Part shown: positions 12,731 to 22,069 of the stretch, piece by piece
How the letters are laid out: each line of letters starts with the position of its first letter
Numbering within the stretch: position 1 is the first letter of the stretch
NCBI GenBank assembly: GCA_029216955.1
Contig: JANAVB010004000.1
Location: forward strand, 622,782-686,781
Length of the DNA: 64,000 nucleotides
Reading direction: 5' to 3'
From: Iris pallida
Lineage: Eukaryota > Streptophyta > Magnoliopsida > Asparagales > Iridaceae
The notes under the pieces: generated by a model
The model's input: the letters and a program-made list of their open reading frames with translations, nothing else
Databases searched by the model: none
What the model was told of the DNA's origin: nothing
Translations under genes and position numbers: made by a program

Positions 12731-12830
12731 TGACGATCGTCGGGAGAGCTTCGAGATTTTGGAAGAAGGAGATGAAAGAGTTTAAGAGGATTAACTTACG
12801 GTAAAAAGTTAAAAGTTCTCTTTAGTCGGC

Positions 12831-12838
12831 TATTTATA
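12831..12838 (-). promoter_or_regulatory. TATA box of the PMD gene
   Basis: Minus strand GCTATAAATAGCC, about 100 bp upstream of the PMD ATG. That distance fits a plant core promoter with a short 5' untranslated region. Confidence 0.6.
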
Positions 12839-13426
12839 GCTTAAAAACTCTTTTCAAAACCGTTGCACAACTGGCGCTTAAAATTTGGAGTGTTGTTGAA
12901 CAGTTCCCTAGCGTAATCCAAACAAAACTAGCATAATTCAAAGTATTTCAAAATTTTAAAGTATTTTCAAGTTTTGAAAACTTTGAAGGGGGTCTTGTAG
13001 AGGCTAAAAATTAAGCTGTACCACCTATTAAAGTGTTCGATCATAAGATGGTGCCAAAACATTACATTGCACCAAAACCATCAAGTTTCCTAGCATCAGG
13101 TTGCGCCAACATCTGGTTGCACAGGAGTCAGGTTGCACGAGCGCCACATGGCACACTTTTTTGAGAATCTGTAACGGCATCATCATTGTCTGACAGCTGA
13201 CAGTACGGAGATTAAGGAAAATCCATTCGAATCCCTTGCAACACGGTGCTGGAGAAGATTTTGTCAGCATGTAATTAATGTTGATAGCTGGTTCGCATAA
13301 GTCATTGTGTGGCGCAAGAATTAATCAGTACAGCACAGAAGACCTAGTCAAAGGTGACAGTTGTTGAGTTGTTCCCATGTGCAGCCTGTCTAGTTGGCGC
13401 CACATGATTAACTCTTATTTTAAAGT
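12839..13426. other. Upstream region of the PMD gene, no gene seen
   Basis: Non-coding. Poly-T/A rich near 12,960, then a stretch with diverged copies of the GGTTGCACGA-type words found in the intron array. Nothing else is recognised. Confidence 0.4.
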
Positions 13427-13730
13427 AGGGTGACGTAGCGCACAGGCCACCAACTTTGCAGAGTGTGCCCACGATACTGCCTACGACCACGTGCATCTCA
13501 ATCAAACGATGCCACGCGTCCACAGCAGTTGGTGCAACCTCTCGCATAGTTTGCTACATTGCGCCCACGCACAACTTGATGAACTCACGCAAGGTGATCA
13601 AATAGTGTTCAGAACAGAGTGACATGGCGCACAAGCCACTAACTTCGTAGGATGTGCCCACTACACTTCCCATGACCACGTGCATCTCAATCAAACGATG
13701 CCACGCGTCTAAAACAGTTAGTGTAACCGT
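13427..13730. repeat. Direct duplication of about 110 bp with a G-box core
   Basis: Two copies, 13,427-13,535 and about 13,617-13,730, start about 190 bp apart. They share a perfectly conserved stretch beginning GACCACGTGCATCTCAATCA, with a CACGTG G-box and ending in CCACGCGTC. They lie just upstream of a plus-strand TATA box at 13,810. Confidence 0.85.
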
Positions 13731-13809
13731 TTACGCAAGTGAACAGGAGGCACGCAACCTGAAATGCACGTAACCCAGAATAACTGCTAAACAGTTATTT
13801 AAAGAACTC

Positions 13810-14015
13810 TATAAATAGAGTTTTAAATCAATCTCAAAGCATCAAGAATGATCATAATCTCCTGCTAAATTGTTGTTGCATCCTCCAGAGGCTCATGTCT
13901 TGGATGTCATATCGTCCAAGGGATAAAGTGATCGTCTTCTGATCAGATTCCTATAGTTGTACTTTCTTAGAAATCAATTGTACTCTTGTACTCTTTTTTA
14001 AGTTTTTAATAAAGA
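13810..14015 (+). promoter_or_regulatory. LTR-like core promoter and polyadenylation region
   Basis: A plus-strand TATAAATA at 13,810-13,817 is followed about 200 bp later by TTTTTAATAAAGAC (AATAAA signal near 14,009) with no open frame between. This TATA-to-polyA spacing is what the R region of an LTR looks like. I could not find the paired LTR or the ends, so the assignment is tentative. Confidence 0.35.
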
Positions 14016-14164
14016 CTTTGTTTTTGCAAACAGCGGTCAACTCTTCCGATCTACGTCTGTGAGTGATAATATTACATAAATCGTGTGAGAAGAGTTTCAC
14101 ATTTGTACCCTCTTCAGGCGCATGGCAAAGCCAAGCGTCAAGGTGTGTATATGAGTGATGCGCC

Positions 14165-14480
14165 CCCTAATCTAGTTCCAATGCATGAAATATACATAGA
14201 TCATTAGTAGGAGAGCAGCACGTACTACGAGTGGAGCCCACTTCATGTGTACAGCCCACATGGGCGCATGGGTTTGATACTGCAATATTTGCCTACTGAC
14301 TTGGTTCAAGCGTATGAAATACACCCAAGTAGGAGGAGGACTTATTATGAGTCGAACCTACTTTATGCCCACAGCCCACATGGGCGCATGGGTTCGACAC
14401 TACAAGATTTCCTCTATTTGACTTGGTTCCAAGCGCATAAGATGCGCCCAAGTGGGAGGGAAACTTTAAGAGTTGACCCA
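14165..14480. repeat. Three imperfect direct repeats of about 125-135 bp
   Basis: The unit carries ACTTGGTTCAAGCGTATGAA, then ACACCCAAGTAGGAGG, then CAGCCCACATGGGCGCATGG. The last two units are clear; the first is diverged and the last is truncated. CCACATGGG is itself a near palindrome. Confidence 0.8.
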
Positions 14481-14706
14481 TTCTTGGTACGAAAGCACCT
14501 GAGTCAACTCTGTATAGCTTACCATCAGCTACATGTATGACTTTCAGCGTACATTTCTAGTTTTCTGCTGGCATAGCACTTTGAGGGCCCATGGCCTATG
14601 CCGTCTTGGATTTCTTTATACTAGCCCGCGAAGGATCATAGTACTCGGAATCCAACTTTCTTTTGCCTTGACAGTGAGTGATTCTGTCAAAGACAGAGAG
14701 CTTTTT

Positions 14707-15177
14707 CTATGTAGCAAATCTCATGCGCGAGAGAGTGGATGCGCCTTTGTTCCATCGGTGCATCTTCTTCGATTGGAAAGAAGTTGGTTGGGAGTTGCAG
14801 TCAGCATTGCGCTTCCTTGGAAGATTCACTACCCCAATACCAACATCTTGCTTTCTGATGATATTGGCAGGAAGGAATGGCTGCGTCGGTGCATCTTCTT
14901 CGGTTGTGGTGTTCGGTACATCGTCCTTGGGCACCCAGACTTTGCCAGTCTTCTTTAGCTTTGGCAGCCGCTTCGAAGGACTCGTATTGCCTTCAGAGAT
15001 GAACTCCTCATAAACATACTGATCGAAGCACACCACCAGTATCTTCTGGGATGAGCCGAGCTTACTGTTGTTAGATTGTGACACAACTTTCTCGTTGGAG
15101 GAGAAAGTGGTCTCCAGCAGAGTCGCCAGCTTGTGTGCCATTAAAAAGTATTTAAGGAAAACTTTTATATATAACAA
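14707..15177 (-). CDS. Unrecognised ORF, possibly transposon-related
   Basis: Open minus-strand frame of 156 codons. A second in-frame ATG near 15,140 (MAHKLATLLE) is a possible start. The product is hydrophilic, with a lysine-rich patch (KRLPKLKKTGKVWVPKDD) in the middle, and has no domain I recognise. A minus-strand TATAAATA (15,376-15,383) lies about 200-240 bp upstream, so expression is conceivable. The surroundings are repeat DNA with no partner genes. It may be a remnant of a retroelement ORF (KVWVPKD-like strings are common at the end of copia gag), but the rest does not support that. Treat as hypothetical. Confidence 0.3.
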   Translation of the reverse strand: MLYIKVFLKYFLMAHKLATLLETTFSSNEKVVSQSNNSKLGSSQKILVVCFDQYVYEEFISEGNTSPSKRLPKLKKTGKVWVPKDDVPNTTTEEDAPTQPFLPANIIRKQDVGIGVVNLPRKRNADCNSQPTSFQSKKMHRWNKGASTLSRMRFAT

Positions 15178-15375
15178 ACTAAATAGAGTACAATTTTAGA
15201 TTTTTGTTGGATTCCTTCGAGTACACTTTTTTGGGAACCGTAGCGATGGAGAGTTGATTCTTTACTCCATTAACGCTCTAACAACATTTTGAGCTCTCTA
15301 AATGCCTGTGTTATTCCGGAAGGAAATGCCAAGAGTTGAAGTATTGAAGAAGATTGAATGAAGGAATGATCCTTC

Positions 15376-15383
15376 TATTTATA
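15376..15383 (-). promoter_or_regulatory. TATA box upstream of the unrecognised ORF
   Basis: Minus strand GCCTATAAATAGAAGGATC. It precedes the ORF starting near 15,140-15,177 by about 200-240 bp. Confidence 0.4.
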
Positions 15384-15399
15384 GGCAGAAGAATGATCC

Positions 15400-16919
15400 A
15401 CTCATGCATGCATATGTGATGCGCGCATCAAAAATTGGCACGTAAGGACGCTACGTGCATGTCTTTTTTTGGGCACAAGGGCGCTGAGCCAATAAGTTTG
15501 AACTAAATCTGTTTGAAACTATACTGTTGGGCTACGGAAGAGCTGAGATGTGGCAGTTATTGAGATTCGATTGATGGTGAGATCTTGGGTGGTTGGCACC
15601 CATTCATGAGTAGAACTGAGTCAATGGCACCTGGCGCGTGTGCATAGCTCAAAGGATCTTATCTTGTTTGAAAGACAATGGGTTTGATGTGCCTGGCGCA
15701 TTGGCATATAACTTCTGAGGAAATATTAAGTCTGGACGCATGGCTTTTGAGGCATATGCGACATTTGAGTGCTTGGTTTTAAAGGTGCATACGAGTGTTT
15801 AGTCGGCCACGTGGTAGAGCATAATCGACAAAACAAATAATAATAATGCTGATGTAGGCGGCTCTTCGCTTTCTGAAAAAACTGTCAAGTGCTCAATCTT
15901 CGAGACGCATGCTGCTGACTTATGACTTGAGCATTAAATATTCGCTAGACGGAGAGCTCTATGTAGGCGCATACACCACTGAGCGCATCAGATGTGAGAC
16001 GCATGGAACTGAGGGGCGTATCTGCTGCGAGGCTCATTACCTTCGATCAACCTTGTTTGAGCGTTTTGAGGCTAGAATTAATGACTTTGACTTAGCTGAA
16101 TTTGAGATGGCAGGTTCATTGCCATTAATATTTGGTTCATCATACTGACTTCGGAGAAGTTGTCACTTGGTGCATGGGTTTGGTTGTCTTAGCCTATAAA
16201 TAGCAGTATTTATGGTGAAAAGAAGCTCGCTCTTATTTCACACAACTTTGTCTTTTGAGAATGAATCCGACCAATCCTCCTCCTTAGCAAGATGGTGTGT
16301 TGTGGGTTGTGGATCTCCTTATTCAATAAAGCTTTTATTTTAATGATGAACACCTTCAGAAGGCTGAGATGCACCGAGTTAGCTATGGACATAGCAGTTC
16401 TGCTTGAGTATCTTACTGACAGAGTTCTTCTACGAGACGACATCGAGTGCCAAGTTGAATGCAAGGTTTGGGTTAGATGTACCCAACACTCATTATGCTG
16501 AAAGAGCTACAGGGTTTGGATTGATTGCCAACCCACGCTCTGCTCAATAACTGCTTCATTAGCCGATGCACTTGTGCTAAGACGAAGAAATAATTTGCTT
16601 CGTTGACAAGGAAGTGATTCGCTCATAATGAATGAAAAGATGTTCCTATGTCGAGACGTGAAAGTGATGTGCCTATCTGTAGAGTTTAGACTAGGCTGTA
16701 GTTGACTTTCGATGTAATGCAAGAAGCCATGTAATAGATTTTTACATTAATAAAAATCCTTTTTATGTGCTTTTACTGTCTTTGTATGATGCGCTGGCAT
16801 TTCTCTGTGTCCTCGGCACATGCTATCTGTGGTGTATAGGAATCTTGACTTCTTGATGCGCCTGAAATTTTATGCTTCTACATGAAGTATCGCTGAATAT
16901 TTTAAATTCCTCAGTTCCG
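15400..16919. other. Non-coding repeat DNA with an LTR-like plus-strand TATA
   Basis: No gene is supported. GCGCATGG and TGAGGCGCAT words recur. A plus-strand TATAAATA occurs at 16,195-16,202, and a CATTAATAAAAATCC polyA-like site near 16,748. Together with 13,810-14,015 this suggests LTR fragments of a plus-strand element. The edge near 16,919 cuts into the reverse transcriptase of the following Ty3 remnant. Confidence 0.35.
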
Positions 16920-18774
16920 TCAAGAAAAGCGAGTATAGGGGCCAAAATGGGCCGTTGTTTCAGCTACTGGAAGGAAGCTTCACAGTCGTTCGACCACTCA
17001 TACATGATTCTCTTTTGAGTGAGTGAGTCAAAGGTGATGCAATCTTTGTAAAATCTTTCACAAAGCGTCTGTAGTATCCTCTACCAAACCAAGAAAGCTT
17101 TAAATCTCACCAGCTGACATAGGCCGCTTTCAATCAACAACGGCTTCAACTTTCTTCCGGTCGACTGTAATACCTTCAACAAAAATAATGTGCCCGAGGA
17201 ATGATACGATGCTCAGCCAAAATTCGGACTTGCTCTGCTTTTCATATAACTAATTCTCTCGAAGAGTCTAGAGCACGGTCCGCAGATGTTCTGCATGTTG
17301 CACCCTGTTCTTCGAGTAGACGAGAATATCGTCGATAAAGACCACTACAAATTTATCAAGGAAGGGTCAAAACACCCGATTCATTAGATTCATGAAGGCA
17401 GCAGGGGCGTTCATTAGGCCGAACGGTATTACCAGGAACTCATAACGGCCATATCAAGTTCAGAAGGCTGACTTCGACACAATGTTAGGCTTGATCTTGA
17501 GTTGACGGTAACCAGAGTGACGATCAATCATTGAAAACACTGAGGCACCTTGTAGCTGATCGAGCAAATCGTCTACGCAAGGCATTGGATACTTGTTTCG
17601 AACGGTGGCTTTGTTTAGTTCTCGGTAGTCGATGCACAGACACATTGACCCATCCTTTTTCTTCACGAACAAAATGGGCACTCCCATGGCGAAATACAAG
17701 GCCGAATAAATTCTTTGTCGAGCAATTCTTGCAACTAGGTCTTGAGCTCCTTCAGCTCTGTAGGGGCCATTCTATATGAAGCCTTAGAAATTGGTCGGGT
17801 ATCAAGAAATGTATCGATGTTGAACTCGATTTCTCGGTCGAGTGGCATACTGGGTAGCTCATTCGAAAACACGAAAGAGAATTCTGCAACAACGTCGATC
17901 TGACCCACGTTTGTACTATCCTGTCGCATGTCTCGAACGGACGCCAAGTAGCCTTCACATCCGGAATGCAACATCCTCCGAGCAAAAATCATCGAGATCA
18001 GCATGCAGGTTGATGATGCTTCACCGCACGAGTAGTAAAATTTGGGCACTCCAGGTATACGGAAGGTGACCTTCTTTCCTGCATGGTCGATAGTGGTACT
18101 GCAAGCACCAAGCCAATTCATTTCCAGTATGATGTCGTAGTCCTTAATATTTAGAACTATCGTATCAAAATATATATGTTTACCTCCGATACAGATGATT
18201 ATGTCTCTACAGCCTGTATGTGTAAGTAGTTGCGTGCCCGATAGAATATTAACACTAAAGTTAAGGCCTAAAGGTGTTACGAGAAATTTGTGCTCGACGG
18301 GGAAGTCCGTCGATATGAAACTATGTGTAGCACCGGAATCGGAATCAAATAGTACACGAGCAGGCACATTATTAAAAAGTAATATACCTGTCACAACTAT
18401 GTCTGAGGTGAATAACTTATCCCGAGTCATAGCGTAGATGCGGTCCTTGGCATTGGGGCGACGGTCTTGGCCATTTTGTTGTGTAGGAGGAAGAGATCGA
18501 GGTGTCGGGTCTCGATTCTGCTAATTTGGTTGCGGCGAGGCATCCTGATTTCGCTTTCGGGAAAAACAATCATTAACGATGTACCCCTTCTTTCCATAAA
18601 AGTAACAGTCTATGTTCAAAGTACGATATTCGCTGGCATAGTGTCCAGTATAGTTGTATTTAGTGCAACAAAGTCTTGGGTTCTGCCCATGATAGCTGCC
18701 ATTGTTTGGACGCTTTGGAGCGTGGTTGTTACCACCCGTATGGCTAGGACATTTTTTATTTGAATGGTGAGAGC
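16920..18774 (-). pseudogene. pol: Ty3 gag end, protease and RT remnant (left part of a split element)
   Basis: From 18,774 downward: degenerate CCHC knuckles (CYFYGKKGYIVNDC near 18,590), protease with an intact LFDSDSGATHSFIS site near 18,350 and the DYDIILEMNWL block, then reverse transcriptase ([39 protein letters not shown] near 17,320) ending in decayed RNase H linker sequence near 16,920. A frame change lies between 17,735 and 17,700, and several stops follow. RNase H proper and integrase are absent, so the 3' part was lost. The N-terminal half of the same gag is found at 28,052-28,674. The 9.3-kb gap between them is a Sirevirus insertion with target duplication AGAGC. Confidence 0.85.
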
Positions 18775-19862
18775 TGTAGGACCGTTGAGCACCTCTAGAG
18801 GGGGTGAATAGAGTGTGTGTATGCAGCAAAAAAAAATAATCACCAATTTAAAAATTTAACTATGGCAGAAAGTAATAGACAGTAAATAAATTCAGCAAGA
18901 GATAGAAAGATCAAACTCAGTGACACAGCGATGTATACTGGTATCCCTCTGAGAGGACTAATCCAGTCTCGAGTACTCTTGCTCGATGTTAATCCACTAT
19001 GGCACAAGCTAAATGAGAGCTTGCAGTCTCTTACAACACCGTGCTTGGTGACAAGCGCACGACCAGCTTCACAACACCGTGCTTGGTAACGAGCGCACGA
19101 CCAGCTCCACAACAAGAATAGTTGCTGAACTTGGAATGACCTCTTTACAACTCTTGAATACCAAAAACTCTAAATCAACACAGATATTACTGGCTTTTGG
19201 CTAAGAGATGTATAGGTATGATTTGAAAGTTGTAGATCGTTTTGAAACACTTGAACAGTAGAGAAGAGAAGATGAAGAATGAATGAGTGATTTCAAATAA
19301 AAATTTCTCTTTTATTTATAGGTGTTTTCTGAGACCGAACTCGGATAGAGTTCGGGCAGAGTTCTGATGCAAATATTTCGCATAGAGACGTTGCTCGCAG
19401 ATTTGGAGGCAACTGACATTTGAATTCAAACTGACAGAACTTGGGCAGAGTTCGGACCGAACTCGGGCCGAACTCGGTTGTGAGTTCTGTGAACAGGATT
19501 TTCGAATTATTTTATCGAAACAGTTTGTAAGAAAGGATTTTTTGAATATTTTGTAAAAGATGTATAATTGAAAAATGGGTAGGCTTTTTGGAGATGTGAA
19601 CTGGAATAACCCTAAGCCAGTATTATCAGATTGATTTTACAAAATAAATCCTAGACTCAATAAAATGTAAAAATACAGAATAAAATATAAAATGAGTCAA
19701 CTTCATATTTGATGATGTCCATGCTTTGTTGATGCAGTACAACGCCCGTTGATATTGATTTCATATCTCCTGAAATGATTAGCAGCAGTTTGTATATTTT
19801 GTGTATTGACTTAAGTACATGTTGATTATCAAAATCGGGTGTGACCATGGAATGTGCCAACA
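18775..19862 (-). repeat. Sirevirus 3' LTR
   Basis: Begins TGTAGGACCGTTGAGC on the plus strand and ends GTGCCAACA, so on the element strand it runs TGTTGGCAC...CTACA. It is 1,088 bp, the same as its partner at 26,964-28,051; by eye the two differ at about two to three dozen sites. It contains GAACTCGG/CCGAGTTC palindromic words at 19,332-19,365 and 19,440-19,480. Confidence 0.93.
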
Positions 19863-20025
19863 ATCTCCCCCATTTTGATAATTGACAAAACTTGAGTCTA
19901 TACCAAAATATATCTCAAAAAAAATAACAAATAAATACCTGAGCAAGGAAATTGTTTGAATGATGCTTGATGCTTGCTTGTATTGCTTTTGTTTTGGTAT
20001 TAGTACTCATTCTCCCCCTTTGTCA
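19863..20025 (-). other. Sirevirus polypurine tracts
   Basis: Minus strand AATGGGGGAGAT directly abuts the 3' LTR (19,863-19,874). A second copy, TGACAAAGGGGGAGAATG, lies at about 20,010-20,027. Duplicate polypurine tracts upstream of the 3' LTR are a known Sirevirus trait. Confidence 0.85.
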
Positions 20026-20289
20026 ATATAAAAATGAACTTGACTCCGCCGTAATGTGTGAAGACAACAAACAAATCAACAGACAAAGTGAAATGATAAA
20101 GTACCAAAACATAACAGAGAAAAAAAACTAGTACTGAAATGAGAGTGCTGAAAATAACATGTTCCACTACTAATCCACAATCAAAATGCTAAAATGTCTA
20201 ACAATAAAGTTTAGACATAAAAAGAAAAACTACATCATGGCATAAAATCATCAACTAACTCCTATCCACAACCAGCAGCTGAATCCTTG

Positions 20290-21487
20290 TCACAAAGTAG
20301 CATCATCACCACCAGGGGCCTCTGGAGGAAAGTAGGCTGCAGTGGGATCGAAGTACTAAAAACTCGTCTCCAAATCGAGGTCCAGGGAAGTCTGGATGAG
20401 GCAGGATGGTGACGGGACGAACTGGATCATGAGATAAACTGTAGTGGAGATCCGTAAGTCCGTTCCGAAATACCTGGGCCTGATAAATATGACGGAACTC
20501 CGAGTCAACATAAGATTGATGACGCTGTGCTGAAAGAGCAACAAAGTCATCGAATCTCTGATAGAATCCCGAATCAAATCCCGGAGCAGGGGCTGGAGCA
20601 GGAGCAGCATTAGGAGCTGGAGCATCAGCAGGCTGAGCACCAGCAGGCAGAGGTAGAGCAGGGTATCTGCGGGATCTGGTGAGCTCAATAAGAGTGGCGG
20701 AGTAGGCACAGGTTTGAAGGTCAATATCAAACCTGCGGAAGATAGCTGCCAAGTGCATAGGATACACTCGGTTGTGTCCTGCATTTCTGCAGTTCAGCAT
20801 CCAGTCCATCATGGTTTTTGGAATAGAGAAAGGAATTCCAAAATGAATGTGATACATGGCGGAGAGTTCTAAGAAAGTAATCTCATCTGTAGATCCTTTC
20901 TTAGGGAGGAGAACAGAGAAAATAAATCTATGGAGTTCATAAAAGTTTTGATTTATATTTTTAGAAAAGACTCTCCGAGGAACTGGATTGGGATAACAAA
21001 TAAGTTCCTTGAAAGAAGCAAGGGTGACATCCTCAAGAAATTGGACATGGTTAATGTCCACCAAAGCAGCGCCAACATCAGGAACATAGAAAAATTTACT
21101 GATGTCAGTAGTGCTGAACTCTAATTCTTGCCCAGCAACGCAAGAATAAAAGTTACCATTGGGTTTTACTTGCAAGTTGCAGTAAAACATCCTGAAGGCA
21201 TTATCAAAAATATTTTTGGCTACTTCGAAAAAGTCTCAGTAGCCGAGATGGTCAAAAGTGGGAGCATATTCAGAAAAGATGGTGAAATTTACAAAAGCCC
21301 CATAACAGATTTTACGTCCGGAAAAAGAGTCGAACCAAAGGTCAGAGAATTTCTTGTAGGAGAATAAGGTTGAGTCGTAATCCTCTGAGCCTAAGGGTCG
21401 TGCTGGACTAAATAGACTAGCCGGAGTATAATCCGAAGAGGAGGATCCGCCTTGGGAAGTAGAAGCCCTTTGACGCTTAGGAGCCAT
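20290..21487 (-). pseudogene. Sirevirus 3' ORF, env-like / putative plant transposon protein domain
   Basis: Starts at an ATG at 21,487 (MAPKRQRASTSQGGSSSS). After a Ser-rich basic N-terminus comes a globular domain (LEFSTTDISKFFYVPDVG, ELHRFIFSVLLPKKGSTDEI, FLELSAMYHIHFGIPFSIP). This fits the 'putative plant transposon protein' / envelope-like family found after pol in Sireviruses and in Athila-type elements. The C-terminal part is an Ala/Pro low-complexity linker followed by a region rich in aromatic and acidic residues. An in-frame TGA at 21,236-21,238 and a frame change near 20,360 break it. No signal peptide or clear transmembrane helix is visible, so an envelope role is not supported by this sequence. 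It lies about 580 bp downstream of pol, behind a TATA-like site. Confidence 0.75.
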
Positions 21488-21660
21488 TGAAAAAAATAGA
21501 AGGAAAAGAAGTAGATTACCTTAAAAGAGGAGGAAGAACAAGAGATTGGATAGCCTACTAGATCACCTAGGATGCTTGCTAAGGAGGAGTAGGAAGAAGT
21601 TTCTAGGTGAAAGGAGAAGTAATCTCGAAATTGTGAGTGAAAAAGAGTTGAGGAAGATGG

Positions 21661-21669
21661 GTATTTAAA
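21661..21669 (-). promoter_or_regulatory. TATA-like site upstream of the 3' ORF
   Basis: Minus strand CCTTTAAATACCC, about 170-180 bp upstream of the 3' ORF ATG. It could drive a separate transcript for the 3' ORF; splicing from the genomic RNA is the alternative. Confidence 0.3.
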
Positions 21670-21713
21670 GGGGTTAGGGCCGGCTGTTCGTTTCTGGAAA
21701 CATAACAGCGCCG

Positions 21714-21791
21714 ACCGAACTCGGTCCGAATTCGGCCCGAACTCGGTCAGAATTCGGCCCGAACTCGGTCAGAGTTCGGCTCGAGTTCGGC
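21714..21791. repeat. Palindromic GAACTCGG repeat cluster
   Basis: Five to six copies of a roughly 15-bp unit built from CCGAACTCGG and the perfect palindrome CCGAATTCGG. Related words occur in both LTRs. Sireviruses are known to carry conserved palindromic repeat clusters in LTRs and near the 3' end. Confidence 0.85.
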
Positions 21792-22069
21792 TACTTGCAT
21801 TCCCGAGACAGTAAATACAGTTCTGGTGGTTAAAAGTTAATGTTTATGACTTTTAACTTTGTATTTAGTAACATACAGTATTAATGGGTTAACTGTAGGG
21901 GTTCTGTCCCAGCTAACGGAGGTTCACCGGGGAACTCTTAAGTACCGCTTCGCTTCGACCGTAGTCATGTTGACAGACAATCCCTTTTTAGGCTTGTACC
22001 CAAAAAAATGTCCCTTAAATAAATGCCAAAGTTTCAAGTTATAAAATTAAAATTAACTACCATATTACA
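21792..22069 (-). other. Spacer between pol and the 3' ORF
   Basis: Non-coding, AT-rich, following the pol stop at 22,070. No feature is recognised apart from the neighbouring palindrome cluster. Confidence 0.6.

Noticed and set aside
20356..20784. Leu-rich 142-codon frame overlapping the Sirevirus 3' ORF
   Set aside because: A shadow of the real frame, created by CTG/CAG-rich Ala-Pro linker sequence.
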